64,000 nt of DNA, taken from the NCBI GenBank assembly GCA_963277665.1, contig OY728147.1:1258471424-1258535423 (forward strand), read 5' to 3'. Of this stretch, positions 48,450 through 58,888 are shown in pieces. Every line of letters begins with the position of its first letter. The first letter of the stretch is position 1. The DNA is from Viscum album. Taxonomy: Eukaryota > Streptophyta > Magnoliopsida > Santalales > Viscaceae. The position numbers were made by a program, and so were the translations under genes. Under the pieces are notes generated by a model. It made no database searches and was not told where the DNA came from. It worked only from the letters and a program-made list of their open reading frames with translations.

Positions 48450-50993
48450 ATGGCTGGAACCCGAAGGAACCGTGTTAATGTGGAATGCGATGGGAAATGC
48501 AATGATTGTCCCCCTGAGCAACCAAACGATATGGGAGCTGGAATGCAAAATCTTGTAGCCATGCTCACACAACTTTCTCAAGCTATGAATCATGCAGGAT
48601 TTCCAAACGAGCAAAGGAGGGAGCAACATTCTGTTGAATCCTTCATGAGGCAGCGTCCACCTTCTTTCAGCGGGTCTACTGATCCATTAGTTGCTGAACA
48701 ATGGATTAGTACTACTGAAAAGATATTTTCAGTTCTTCAATGTTCTGAACATGATAAAGTCATCCTAGCAGTGTATCGTTTGGAAGGAGATGCTGATCAA
48801 TGGTGGAATCTTGTTAAGAATACGAGGCAAAGGGATGAAATTGAGTCTATGGAATGGGACGAGTTCAAGAACTTATTTTTCAATAAGTACTTCCCTCGTA
48901 TTCTCCGAAAAAAGATGGAGAAAGAGTTTCTTGAACTGAAGCAAAGGGATGATGAATCTGTTGGTACCTATGAAGCAAATTTTACAAGACTGGCAAGGTA
49001 CGCTTCTGGTATTATTATCCAACCTGAGAGTAAGATCGATCGATTATTTAGTGGCTTAAAACCAAGTCTTCGAAGGGCGTTAGCCATAAGAGACTTCAAT
49101 AGCTACGAGGAAATCGTTCGATGTGCTCTCAAAGTCGAGATGGAGATTGGAGTAACCCATCAGTCACATGGGTTTGATAAGAAGAGGAAGATGGAATTCA
49201 AAGAAAAATCTAAAGAGCACACAGAAAAGAAGATGAGATTTTCCTTATGCTCAATGTGTGGAAAGAAACATGGAGGGAGTTGTCTTAAAGGGACAAGTAA
49301 ATGTTTTAAATGTGGAAAGGAAGGTCATCGGGCATTTGAATGCCGTGATAATGGGAAGAAGATGTCTAATGACGCAAACAAAGGAAGGGATACACAGAAT
49401 GAACCTACAACACTTCAATGTTTCAAGTGCAAGGAGATGGGGAATTATGCCAATCAATGCCCAAATCCAAGGGTTGATGATGATGGTCGACGTCAACAAA
49501 CTCTTAAAGCTAAAGACAAAGGAAAGTCACATGCAATTTCTATCAGCGATGTGGAGTACGATAACGATGTGGTGAAAGGTATACTTACCATCCACTCTAA
49601 AGTAGAAAATGTTTTATTTGATTCTGGATCCACCCACTCTTTTATTTCTGAAGACTTTTCTAAGGGTATCACCATACTACCTCAACAATTAGATGTTGAG
49701 TTAGCTGTGACAACACCTAATGGCACATCAATCACATCAAAAGTTTATAATTCTTCTCCGATCGAAGTTTGTGGGAAAGTGCTTCCTGCAAATCTTGTGA
49801 TCCTTCCTTTAGTGGAATTTGATGTGATTCTTGGAATGGATTGGCTTTCTCTACATGGAGCTCATATCAATTGCCAAAGAAGGGAAGTCACATTTCATAC
49901 TCCAGATCAATCTACGATCGTATACCAATGCAAGGATGAACATAACCTTCCAGTGGAAATTTCTTCCATCTTATGGGTATTGATCCCACTAAATGAAGGT
50001 TATTTATCTCAAATGGTTGGTGAGAAACTCACGATTAAGAATATGCCCATTGTAAGGGAGTTTGATGATGTCTTTCCGGAGGAATTACCAGGTCTTCCAC
50101 CAAATCGTGAAGTTGAGTTTTCAATAGAACTCGTACCGGGTGCTTTGCCTATTTCAAAGACACCTTATAGAATGGCCCCAATTGAGTTGCAGGAATTGAA
50201 GAAGCAACTCCAAGAGAATCTTGATAAGGGATTCATACGCCCTAGTGCGTCACCTTGGGGAGCACCTGTTCTATTTGTTAAGAAGAAAGATGGATCAATG
50301 AGACTCTGCATTGATTATCGAGAACTTAACAAGATCACTATCAAGAACAAATATCCTCTCCCACGCATTGATGACTTATTTGACCAACTATGCGGAGCTC
50401 AATACTTTTCCAAGATTGATCTTCGTTCAGGGTATCATCAATTAAGGGTCAAAAGGGAGGATATACCAAAGACGGCTTTCCGTACAAGGTATGGACACTA
50501 TGAATTTATAGTGATGCCATTTGGTCTTACTAATGCCCCTGCTATCTTCATGGATCTAATGAATAGAGTCTTTAGAGACTATCTTGATCAATTTGTGGTA
50601 GTCTTTATAGACGATATTCTTGTCTATTCAAAGAGCAAGGAAGAACATGAAGATCACTTGAGAATTATATTGAAGACCCTGAGAAAGGAGAAGCTTTATG
50701 CCAAATTTACCAAGTGTGAATTTTGGCTTCAAAAAGTTGCATTTTTGGGTCACATAATCTCAAAAGAGGGGATATCTGTGGATCCAGCAAAAACAGAGGT
50801 TATCGAAAGATGGTCGAGACCAACAACAGTAACTGAGATCCGAAGTTTTCTTGGTTTTTCTGGATATTATCGACGTTTTGTAAAAGATTTTTCACGATTA
50901 TCTAATCCACTCACCAAGTTGACTCGGAAAGGAGTTAAGTTTGTCTGGACAGAGGAATGTGAAGAGAATTTCAAGGAGTTGAAAAGAAGGTAA
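48450..50993 (+). CDS. gag-pol: Element E gag-protease-reverse transcriptase (stops early)
   Basis: 847 codons from ATG in the context gtcaATGG. Gag core about residues 80-190 (paired W118/W119, then [15 protein letters not shown]). Zinc knuckles: C285-C288-H293-C298 is intact; the second (C324, C327, C337) has asparagine 332 where histidine is expected. Protease active site DSG 391-393 and landmark VILGMDWL about 459-466. RT from about residue 535, with catalytic aspartate 657 ([10 protein letters not shown]) and FIDD 719-722, both intact; thumb [12 protein letters not shown] near 800. The frame ends at TAA 50991-50993, exactly where the family continues into RNase H. The next 93 codons stay in the same frame. 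It packages and copies the element RNA. The premature stop would remove RNase H and integrase unless read through. Confidence 0.95.
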   Translation: MAGTRRNRVNVECDGKCNDCPPEQPNDMGAGMQNLVAMLTQLSQAMNHAGFPNEQRREQHSVESFMRQRPPSFSGSTDPLVAEQWISTTEKIFSVLQCSEHDKVILAVYRLEGDADQWWNLVKNTRQRDEIESMEWDEFKNLFFNKYFPRILRKKMEKEFLELKQRDDESVGTYEANFTRLARYASGIIIQPESKIDRLFSGLKPSLRRALAIRDFNSYEEIVRCALKVEMEIGVTHQSHGFDKKRKMEFKEKSKEHTEKKMRFSLCSMCGKKHGGSCLKGTSKCFKCGKEGHRAFECRDNGKKMSNDANKGRDTQNEPTTLQCFKCKEMGNYANQCPNPRVDDDGRRQQTLKAKDKGKSHAISISDVEYDNDVVKGILTIHSKVENVLFDSGSTHSFISEDFSKGITILPQQLDVELAVTTPNGTSITSKVYNSSPIEVCGKVLPANLVILPLVEFDVILGMDWLSLHGAHINCQRREVTFHTPDQSTIVYQCKDEHNLPVEISSILWVLIPLNEGYLSQMVGEKLTIKNMPIVREFDDVFPEELPGLPPNREVEFSIELVPGALPISKTPYRMAPIELQELKKQLQENLDKGFIRPSASPWGAPVLFVKKKDGSMRLCIDYRELNKITIKNKYPLPRIDDLFDQLCGAQYFSKIDLRSGYHQLRVKREDIPKTAFRTRYGHYEFIVMPFGLTNAPAIFMDLMNRVFRDYLDQFVVVFIDDILVYSKSKEEHEDHLRIILKTLRKEKLYAKFTKCEFWLQKVAFLGHIISKEGISVDPAKTEVIERWSRPTTVTEIRSFLGFSGYYRRFVKDFSRLSNPLTKLTRKGVKFVWTEECEENFKELKRR

Positions 50994-51275
50994 TCTAGTG
51001 CACCTGTGCTCACACTGCCTTGTAGTGGAGAAAGGTTTGTGATCTACAGTGATGCATCCAAGAAGGGATTGGGGTGTGTTCTTATGCAAAATGATATGGT
51101 GATAGCTTATGCCTCACGACAGTTGAAAATCCATGAACAAAATTACCCAACACATGATTTGGAGTTGGCTGCGGTAATCTTTGCATTAAATATTTGGAGG
51201 CATTACCTTTATGGTGAATGGTGTGATATTTATACTGATCATAAAAGTTTAAAGTATATTTTCACACAAAAGTAG
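50994..51275 (+). CDS. Element E RNase H segment, between two stop codons
   Basis: Same frame as gag-RT, bounded by the TAA at 50991 and a TAG at 51273. It carries APVLTLP, the RT/RNase H junction, then [13 protein letters not shown] (first aspartate), [13 protein letters not shown] (glutamate) and [12 protein letters not shown] (second aspartate). All three acidic residues of a Ty3/gypsy RNase H are present. The closing TAG falls where relatives have a glutamate codon before LNMRQRRW. There is no natural start of its own; the ATG-like starts inside are incidental. Confidence 0.88.
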   Translation, partial: SSAPVLTLPCSGERFVIYSDASKKGLGCVLMQNDMVIAYASRQLKIHEQNYPTHDLELAAVIFALNIWRHYLYGEWCDIYTDHKSLKYIFTQK

Positions 51276-52931
51276 TTGAATATGCGTCAAAGAAGATGGT
51301 TGGAGCTGATTAAGGATTATGACTGCTCAATCCATTACCACCCTGGGAAAGCAAACAAGGTGGCAGATGCATTAAGTCGACAAGACCATGCTAGTTTATC
51401 CATGATGAGGATCACAAAAGATCCAATATTTATGGATTTACAAAGGATGGATCTTGGAATTATAATGGATGGGGAAAAATCTTATCTTTCTCAAATGAAT
51501 GTTCAACCATCTATACATGTGATGATTAAAGAGGCACAGAAAGAAGATGTCGAGTTACAAAAGAAGGTGAGAAATGTTCCTGAATTCAACCTTGATTGTG
51601 ATGGGATAATAAAGTTCAGGAATCGGGTTTGTGTTCCTCCCATCCCCGAATTAAAGAAAGAGCTGCTGGATGAGGCTCATAGTTCTTCATTCTCTATTCA
51701 TCCTGGAAGCACGAAGATGTATAGGGACCTGAAAGAGTACTTCTGGTGGGATGGCATGAAAAGAGATGTTGCGGAATATGTCTCTCGATGCTTGGTTTGT
51801 CAACAAGTTAAAGATGAGAGACAGAAGTCTAAGGGGATGTTACAACCATTACCCATACCCGAATGGAAATGGGAAAACATCACTATGGACTTTGTCACAG
51901 GACTTCCTAAAACATCCAAAGGCAATAATGCTATCTGGGTCATAGTTGATCGTCTCACAAAGTCTGCACACTTCATTCCTATTAGAGAGGATTTATCTCT
52001 AGATCAGCTTGCCAGGATATATGTAAAGGAAGTGGTAAGATTGCATGGAGTACCACTTTCTATTATATCTGATCGAGATCCGAGATTTACCTCGAAGTTC
52101 TGGCGAAGTCTTCAGCATACTCTGGATACAGAGTTGAGTTTCAGCACTGCTTATCATCCCCAGACAGATGGTCAGTCTGAGAGAACAATTCAAACCCTAG
52201 AAGATATGTTGAGAGCTTGCTCTATGGATTTCAAAGGAGGTTGGGATCAACACCTACCTTTTGTGGAATTTTCTTATAATAATAGCTTTTACTCCAGTAT
52301 TCAAATGGCTCCTTATGAAGCTCTTTATGGAAAGAAATGCAGGACTCCAACTTGCTGGGATGATGTTGGGGAAAGAAAGCTATTAGGACCTGATCTCGTT
52401 GATGAAATGGCAGAAAAGGTCAGATCTATTCAACAACACATAAGAGCAGCTCAGAGTCGACAGAAAAGCTATGCCGACAACCGAAGAAAAGACCTAGAGT
52501 TTGAAGTGGGTGATAAAGTGTTCTTACGAATATCTCCCTGGAAGAGGGTTATGAGATTTGGAAAGAAGGGGAAGTTGAGCCCTAGATATATCGGTCCTTT
52601 CGAAATATTGGATCGTGTTGGGAAGGTAGCTTACCGATTGGCGCTTCCACCGAATCTCTCTCAAGTTCACGATGTGTTCCATGTATCTCTCCTGAGAAAG
52701 TACATACCAGATCCTTCACATGTACTCAGCTCAGAAGTTGTACCGCTGGAGCAAGATCTTTCTTATGAAGAACAGCCGATAGAGATTCTGGATCGTAGTG
52801 AAAAAGTCCTACGAAACACGACCACTCGCTTGGTGAAAGTTTTATGGAGAAACCACCAACTTGAAGAAGCTACATGGGAGCTTGAGGATATGATGAGGGA
52901 GAAGTATCCTCATCTGTTTGTTGCAAAGTGA
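51276..52931 (+). CDS. Element E integrase with chromodomain-like tail
   Basis: 551 codons in the same frame after the TAG. It opens with LNMRQRRWLEL and the RNase H/integrase linker (ADALSR). HHCC zinc domain: H135, H142, C172, C175. Catalytic triad: D205 (MDFVTGLP), D266 (SDRDPRF) and E302 (SERTIQTLED), with the expected 35 residues between D266 and E302. GPF module (YIGPFEIL) near 438-445. Chromodomain-type C-terminus about 500-548 (EILDRSEKVLR, VKVLWRNH, EEATWELED, YPHLF). All catalytic residues look intact. It would insert the element DNA into chromatin, but it cannot be translated from the element's start without passing both stops. Confidence 0.95.
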   Translation: MNMRQRRWLELIKDYDCSIHYHPGKANKVADALSRQDHASLSMMRITKDPIFMDLQRMDLGIIMDGEKSYLSQMNVQPSIHVMIKEAQKEDVELQKKVRNVPEFNLDCDGIIKFRNRVCVPPIPELKKELLDEAHSSSFSIHPGSTKMYRDLKEYFWWDGMKRDVAEYVSRCLVCQQVKDERQKSKGMLQPLPIPEWKWENITMDFVTGLPKTSKGNNAIWVIVDRLTKSAHFIPIREDLSLDQLARIYVKEVVRLHGVPLSIISDRDPRFTSKFWRSLQHTLDTELSFSTAYHPQTDGQSERTIQTLEDMLRACSMDFKGGWDQHLPFVEFSYNNSFYSSIQMAPYEALYGKKCRTPTCWDDVGERKLLGPDLVDEMAEKVRSIQQHIRAAQSRQKSYADNRRKDLEFEVGDKVFLRISPWKRVMRFGKKGKLSPRYIGPFEILDRVGKVAYRLALPPNLSQVHDVFHVSLLRKYIPDPSHVLSSEVVPLEQDLSYEEQPIEILDRSEKVLRNTTTRLVKVLWRNHQLEEATWELEDMMREKYPHLFVAK

Positions 52932-52934
52932 CGA

Positions 52935-52950
52935 ATTTCGAGGGCGAAAT
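52935..52950 (+). other. Perfect 6-bp hairpin after the pol stop of element E
   Basis: ATTTCG-AGGG-CGAAAT begins four bases after the pol stop codon and ends seven bases before the polypurine tract. An equivalent hairpin with a different but still paired stem lies in D at 58864-58879. Confidence 0.75.
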
Positions 52951-52957
52951 TCTTTTT

Positions 52958-52970
52958 AAGGGGGGTAGAA
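52958..52970 (+). other. Polypurine tract of element E
   Basis: aaggggggtagaa directly before the 3' LTR start TGTAACACCC; the primer for plus-strand synthesis. Confidence 0.93.
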
Positions 52971-55900
52971 TGTAACACCCGAGACTTTTATGTTATATAA
53001 ATCATCAAAGGAATCTTTTTCTATACAACACTTGCTTGGCTTGCTTTACACGCAATCACGACCTTCCTCGATAGCTTGCGTCGTACGCAATACTGAGTTT
53101 CACTAAACAACATTATGCTATTAAAACTAGCCGTTATGAATAGTAATAACCACTTTTTGGAATTTTATAAATTTTATTTTTCAAAATGGACTTCATTTTT
53201 GGACTCAGAATATCGAAATTAGCCTAGGGTGAAATTTTGGTATTTTTCTGAAAACTTTCAATTTTTGATGAATAGTGAAACCACTAAGTGGTAGGTTAAA
53301 AACTGAATTTTGCATAAAACTTAATTTTACCGCTTCTGTGATTGGAATTTCGAAAATCCGAGAGACATGGTTAATATCAAGGACTAAAATGTGGTTCAAT
53401 GAGATGAAAATAATTTTTTGGTGAATAGTAACTTTTTACTTTTTTTACCGCGGTTAATAGTAAATAGGGTAACTAAGGGTAAATATGATATTAATATTAC
53501 CCTAACACATGTTCTAATTCTATTGGACAAGTGTAATTCGACCAAAAACAAACTTAGGAATAAAATATGACCATTTAGGCCCACTTGGATTAGATTAGGA
53601 CATTTATTATTAATTTATTTAAAGAAGGGTTAAAATATTTAAAATCAAAGTTTAATAAGTAAATCATTTTTAATATGGGGTTATACATAAGATAAATTCA
53701 ATTGTAAATATTCATTAGAAAGCTAAAAAGATTTCCTACATGATGATATTTTATTTGTAATTTTTAGACATCAAATAATGTAATTTATTTATGACACAAA
53801 GATGATGCAGTAATGATCTTATTAATGAAATATTGACATAATTGATGTTATAAACACCAAAATAAATGTAATTTGAGACTTTTTATGAATTAAACGAATT
53901 TTATAGGTTACTATGATATATTAATGTTGATTTAATCAACTTGGTTCGAACATATAATTCTTTGATGACTTTCACAAAAATCATATATCAAATAGTGTCA
54001 AAATTGACACAAAATAGTTTTTAAATCAAATATTATATTATTAATTGTTATTTTATTCCTAAAAATCTAAGGTTCGGCCAAATGACTTAGATAAGGATAT
54101 ATATTTTAATAATAAACAATTTGGGGTTCGTTTGGCATGTTATAGTAAGTGTATTAACCATATAGTGAGAGAAAACAAAAAGACATGGTAAAAGTTAAAT
54201 TATTTAACTTAGAGTTAAATCTAATTGATAAGGTTACAATAATACCCTAAACTTGTCTAAATCCTATTGGTTGATAGGATTTCGACCCTTCCCCACTTTA
54301 TCTTCGAAATAAGACCCTTTGGAACCATTATAAACCGATTTTGACTTTAATATAAAATAATATTTTGAGATATTCCTAAGGTGCCCCTCTCCTCCCTTAT
54401 AAAAGGGCACCTCCTCCCCCTCCTCCTCACACCAAATTGAGCACTCAAGCTCGGCCAAACCCTGCCATTTTCTCCTCTCCACTTCCCTAGAATAATCCTA
54501 GAGGTCCTGGTCTTCTCCAAAGACCAATCTTAGTTCCTTAAGTGGAGGATTCAACGAGGCGTTCCAAAGAAGAGGTAATATCCATTACCGATCTTTTCAA
54601 TTTCTTTCTTCTTCAACTTCTTATTCTTTAGTTGTTTCATGATAAATTAATAACATCAGTATTACTTACATAATGATATGTTATTATAAATATGAAACAA
54701 CCCTATTTCACCTTCTATCCATCCTACGGAAAAATGAAATCACCACGCGTGCGTACGTACGGAATACCGTCTCCACGCCGTGGTGTAATCTATTTTCCAC
54801 CATCACCTTACAAGGATGGTTATAATGGTGTAATGAGTAACTAAATATGATTATTATGAAGTAATATTGATACTGAAATAATATATATATACTCCAATAC
54901 AATTCCACGATCATAGGAATGATATCATCACTCGTGCGTACGTACGGAATACCATCTCCACGATGTGATGTGACTCGTTCTACATGATCTTCATTTCATA
55001 ATGATTATATAAATGAATTGAATGAATGAATATGGTATATAATACACTAATACCATTCTGGAAATGAATTATCTATAACCTAAAGATAAGAATAAGAATT
55101 TATTCGACAAAACACGCATAAGAACAAAAAGTTATAAAGACCCGAGTAACAAGTAACAATGAAATATTACTAACAAGAAGCTAATAATATGACCATATAT
55201 GATATCATATAAATATGTATGATTCTGGAATAAGTCAATAACATTATTTAAACCATTATACAGGAGCTTCGGACACGTACAAAGCTAATCGGACCTAAGG
55301 TAAGGGAAATATCACAATCTCATTTTTATCCGAGATTGTTTATTCGTAAGTATTTACTGGGGTGTATTTTATCATCCACATCCATGTTCCCCCAATATGT
55401 AATATTGTTTCCATCCACTTACAATAGTTTAAATCCAATTTTACCCTTCGGTGAGTTTTTAGTAAAGAATATGAACGGAATCTTTTGTCGTTTTTTTTCG
55501 TACGAGGTACTTTTTGACTTTTCCGACAAAGGTACGAAGAATGTTTTTTTTAACTTATACGGCATGAATGGATTTTTAAAACATTGTTTCCGAGAAGCTT
55601 CCTTTACAAGTTTTCAAGTTTATTTTTAATCAACTTCTTTTAGTTTAAAGTTGTATGACATGTTAAGAAAGGAAAAATGTTTTTGAAGTAGAAAGGATAT
55701 TTTCCTCAAGAATAAAGTTCAAGTGTTTTATCAAAATTATTTTCCATCTAAGATAATAAAGGGTTCTGTTTTTATCCCTATTATTACATTGATTTGATCA
55801 TGTTCTGATGGAATTATTTTTATGAATTCCATTATCTTATATGAATTGATTTATGATGTCATGATGTTTCAAGAATCCCATTTTTGTTACATGTGTTATG

Positions 55901-56577
55901 CGATGATGTATGTTTTATGATTATGTGGCACACATAAGAAAGGATTCATTATAAGATGGGTGGGACCTATATCTCCCTCCAATGCATTGGGTAAAGATTT
56001 TATATCTCATGAGATAGACATGGCTGGAACGGAAGGTTATTTCGGTTCAGTGATACAGGACTGAAACGAGGAGTGAACTCGGTTCAGAAAGGGACTTTGT
56101 CCACTAAGATAGTCTTGGCGATGAGTCATGACTAACAAGAAATGATTTTCCATGATTATGTGTGCATGCCACAAAGTTTCAAGTTTTATGTTATGATTAT
56201 GGGGATCTCATTTTCACTCCTATGATTTGTTCCATGTTAAGATATTATGATCTCTTTTGCAGGTTATGATTTTCAAAAAGATATGATATGATTTTTATTT
56301 CCTTTATTTGCCTTGCTGAGCATTTGAGCTCACCCTTTTATGTTTTCTTTTCCCCAGGTCAGGAAGATGGATATTAAGTAGAATATGCTAAAAGGGACCC
56401 TAGATATGATGAAATAAATGGGAGACACTGTAGAAGATTTATGAACCAGTTGTTTATGTTTCCCAGTTTCTAAAGGCACTATACCTATACGGTCCTTTGT
56501 AGTTTTATCATATGTTGTAATAAGTGTGCTTCAATTTTTGAAGTATTAAAAATGTATGTAAAGTATGGGTCGTTATA
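52971..56577 (+). repeat. Element E, 3' LTR
   Basis: Runs from TGTAACACCC to GTCGTTATA and is followed by acacc. TATA box at 54397-54406 and leader motifs at about 54738-54787 and 54923-54972 occupy the same places as in the 5' LTR. Mismatches are scattered single bases. One missing T (run near 55495) opens a 97-codon frame absent from the other LTR. Confidence 0.97.
54397..54406 (+). promoter_or_regulatory. TATA box of element E 3' LTR
   Basis: ttataaaagg at exactly the same LTR offset as in the 5' LTR. If active it would drive transcription rightwards into the remains of element D. Confidence 0.75.
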
Positions 56578-56582
56578 ACACC
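56578..56582. other. Target site duplication of element E (right)
   Basis: acacc, identical to 44614-44618. Element D's RT frame resumes directly after it. Confidence 0.96.
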
Positions 56583-56930
56583 TACCACTTGTGGGTTGTA
56601 CAGGATACGCTCTGAGAGCAACATCTTTATGGTAAGCTCTCGAAGTGCCAATTCTGGATTCGAGAGGTTCACTTCTTGGGACACGTCATCTCGGAGGTTA
56701 GAGTTGCATTGGATCCAGCAAAGATCGAGGCAGTTCTTGCATGGGATCCACCTAGGAGCGTGACATGGGTGAAAAGGTTCCTAGGTCTAGATGGATACTA
56801 TCAGAGATATATTCTAGACTTCTCCAGAGTTTCAGAACCGCTTTCAGCCTTGATGAAGATGGGGAAACCCTTTGTTTGGTCAGATAGATGTCAGCAGATC
56901 TTTCGGGAGCTGAGACAGAGGTTGACCAGT
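56583..56930 (+). pseudogene. Element D reverse transcriptase, C-terminal part
   Basis: Continues D's RT after element E: YHLWVVQDTLREQ, LYGKLSKCQFWIREVHFLGHVIS, then RFLGLDGYYQRYILDFSR and KPFVWSDRCQQIF. This is the connection and thumb region that follows the catalytic box in Ty3/gypsy RT. It is open from 56676 to 57020. Confidence 0.85.
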
Positions 56931-57330
56931 GTGCCCATCTTGAGGATACCGGATGAGGGCGTTGGGTATGTAGTTTACTACAATGTGTCAGGGATCAGAC
57001 TCGGGTGTGTCCTGATGTAGGAGCGAGTAGTGATCGTGTATGATTCACAATAGTTTAGACAACACAATCAAAACTATGATACCCTTGACCTGGAGTTTTC
57101 AGTAGTGGTCTTCGCCATGAAGATGTAGTGGCACTATCTGATGGGAGAGCGCTTTATAGTCTACTCTAACCACCAGAGTCTCAGGTACATCTTTTCGCAG
57201 AAGGAACGAAACCTGAGACAACGCTGAAGGCTCATGTTCCTCCAAGACTATGAATTTGAGATAGTATATACTCTTGCGAAGGGGAACGTTGTAGCTGATG
57301 CTCTTAGCAAGAGATCAGGCATTCATCTAC
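56931..57330 (+). pseudogene. Element D RNase H
   Basis: Degraded copies of the three RNase H landmarks: VYYNVSGIRLGC (first aspartate now asparagine), DTLDLEFSVVVFAMK (glutamate kept), and VYSNHQSLRYIFSQKERNLRQR (second aspartate now asparagine). At least three stops lie within it. It ends in the linker VADALSK. Two of three acidic residues are lost, so it is inactive. Confidence 0.78.
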
Positions 57331-58259
57331 TTGGAGAGGCGACAGAGCAGCTTGTCGTGTTGTAGATATCTTTTGTGGATAGAGATGGAATAGCCTTTAT
57401 ACAATCACTCACTGTTACTCCTACACTCTTTTAGTGAGTTAGAGAGGCACAACGAGGGAATGATGACTACGAGTCACGACATGATCAGATATCCTCAGGG
57501 CAGGCGCCTAATAGATTTTCCGAAGGAGGGGAGCACGTCATCCTCTTCAGAGGACGTACTATGCTACCGGTTTCACTACAAGAGGAGGTGTTGAGGTAGT
57601 TCCACACTTCCCCTCTAGCGGTACATCAAGGAGTGGTGAAGATGTATCAGGATCTTAGATGACATCACTGGTGGCCGGGTATGAAGAAGTCTGTAGCAGA
57701 GTTCTTTTCACGATGCCTCACTTTTCAGCAAGTGAAGGCGGAGAACCAAGTACCAAACGACTTGGTATATCCCTTAGCGGTCCCGAAGTGGAAGTGGGAT
57801 GGGATACCCATGGATTTAGTGATGGGGCATCCATGTACATCCAGAGGGCAGGACTGTATCTGGGTGATTGTTGAACGACTCACTAAGTCTTCCCACTTTC
57901 GTCCAATCAGAGAGAAGGGATCAATAGAGATCTTGGGATGCCTCTACATTCAGGAGATCATACGGCTCCATAGTGTGCCATCGACTATCCTTTACGATCG
58001 AGATGCTCGATTTACTTCTCGTCATTGGATGGGGTTGCAGGAGGCATTTTGGACGCAGTTGCGTCTAAGCACCACCTTCAGTCCTCAGACGGGTGGTCAT
58101 ACTGAGAGGACCATACAGACACGTGAGGACACGCTCTGTGCATGTGTCCATGACTTTGGTCGTAGCTTGGAGGATCACCTACCTTTGGTGGAGTTTGCGT
58201 ACAACAAAATTTACCACTCCACCATCGGGATGGCACCATACGAGGCACTGTACGGCTGA
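57331..58259 (+). pseudogene. Element D integrase
   Basis: The zinc domain before and at 57681 reads HTSPLAVHQG, then WWPGMKKSVAEFFSRCLTF. Both histidines and the first cysteine are kept, and the second cysteine is phenylalanine. The 192-codon frame 57681-58259 has all three catalytic residues: aspartate in IPMDLVMG, aspartate in LYDRDARF and glutamate in HTERTIQT, with 35 residues between the last two. The frame then stops at tgacc (58257). It would have inserted D's DNA; the broken zinc finger and stops disable it. Confidence 0.85.
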
Positions 58260-58862
58260 CCTTGCGGATCACCTCTGTGATGGGATAACCCTAGGGAGTC
58301 CGCACTCATAGGTCCAGAGATGGTTCCAGCTACGACAGAGAAGGTGTACATCATCCAGGAGCGGATGGAGACTGCACAGAGCAGACATAAGTCCTATGCT
58401 GATAGAAGGCCGAGACCACTAGAGTTTGAGGATGGAAACCACGTCTTCTTAAGGGTCTCACCTTGACGGGGTCTACGGAGATTTGGATGGGGCAGAAACT
58501 TATCTCTATGTTTCATTAGACCATTCCAGGTCCTCAGTAGAGTAGGAGAGGTGGCTTACTGCCTAGCCCTTCCACCTCAGTTGCACCGAGTGCATGATGT
58601 CTTCCATGTATCTCCGATGAGGAGATATGTGCATGACCCGACCCACATGATCAATCACAGGGAGCTAGATATCAATGAAAGGGTGTCATTTGCGGAGGTA
58701 CCGGTGGAGATCGAGGATTGTCAGGAGTGGGTCCTACGTGGACTGTCGATTCCTTTGGTGCGCATTCGCTGGCAGCACGAGAACCTCCTGGAGAGCACTT
58801 TGGAGCGGGAGGCACAAATGCGATCTAATTATCCTCATTTGTTTTCCTGTTGTGTGTTTTAG
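58260..58862 (+). pseudogene. Element D integrase tail with chromodomain-like end
   Basis: 58260-58550 is a broken stretch still showing RPLEFEDGNHVFLRVSP. The 103-codon frame from 58551 reads LALPPQLHRVHDVFHVSPMRRY and ends with VPVEIEDCQEWVLRGLSIPL, VRIRWQH and YPHLF, the chromodomain-type C-terminus seen in E. It ends at a TAG at 58860-58862, two bases before the conserved hairpin. Confidence 0.82.
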
Positions 58863-58863
58863 C

Positions 58864-58879
58864 TTTACGGGGACGTAAA
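58864..58879 (+). other. Perfect 6-bp hairpin after the pol stop of element D
   Basis: TTTACG-GGGA-CGTAAA. Both arms differ from the E hairpin (ATTTCG/CGAAAT), yet all six pairs are kept. The polypurine tract expected after it has decayed to tccctgagg. Confidence 0.65.
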
Positions 58880-58888
58880 TCCCTGAGG

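Larger units (their letters stand above)
44619..56577 (+). mobile_element. Element E: young Tekay/Del-like Ty3/gypsy retrotransposon
   Basis: 11,959 bp. LTRs 44619-48226 (3608 bp) and 52971-56577 (3607 bp) are nearly identical; I noted about 40 differences by eye. Perfect 5-bp target duplication acacc; primer site, polypurine tract and TATA boxes intact. One long plus-strand gag-pol frame (48450-52931) is broken only by a TAA and a TAG. The domain order gag-PR-RT-RH-IN-chromodomain tail, the single frame and the long LTRs fit the Tekay/Del chromoviruses. It sits in the RT of element D, so it is younger than D. Confidence 0.97.

Noticed and set aside
55336..55629. 97-codon frame in the 3' LTR of E
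   Set aside because: The 5' LTR copy is shorter because of one extra T, and neither resembles a known protein. It lies in the LTR leader region.
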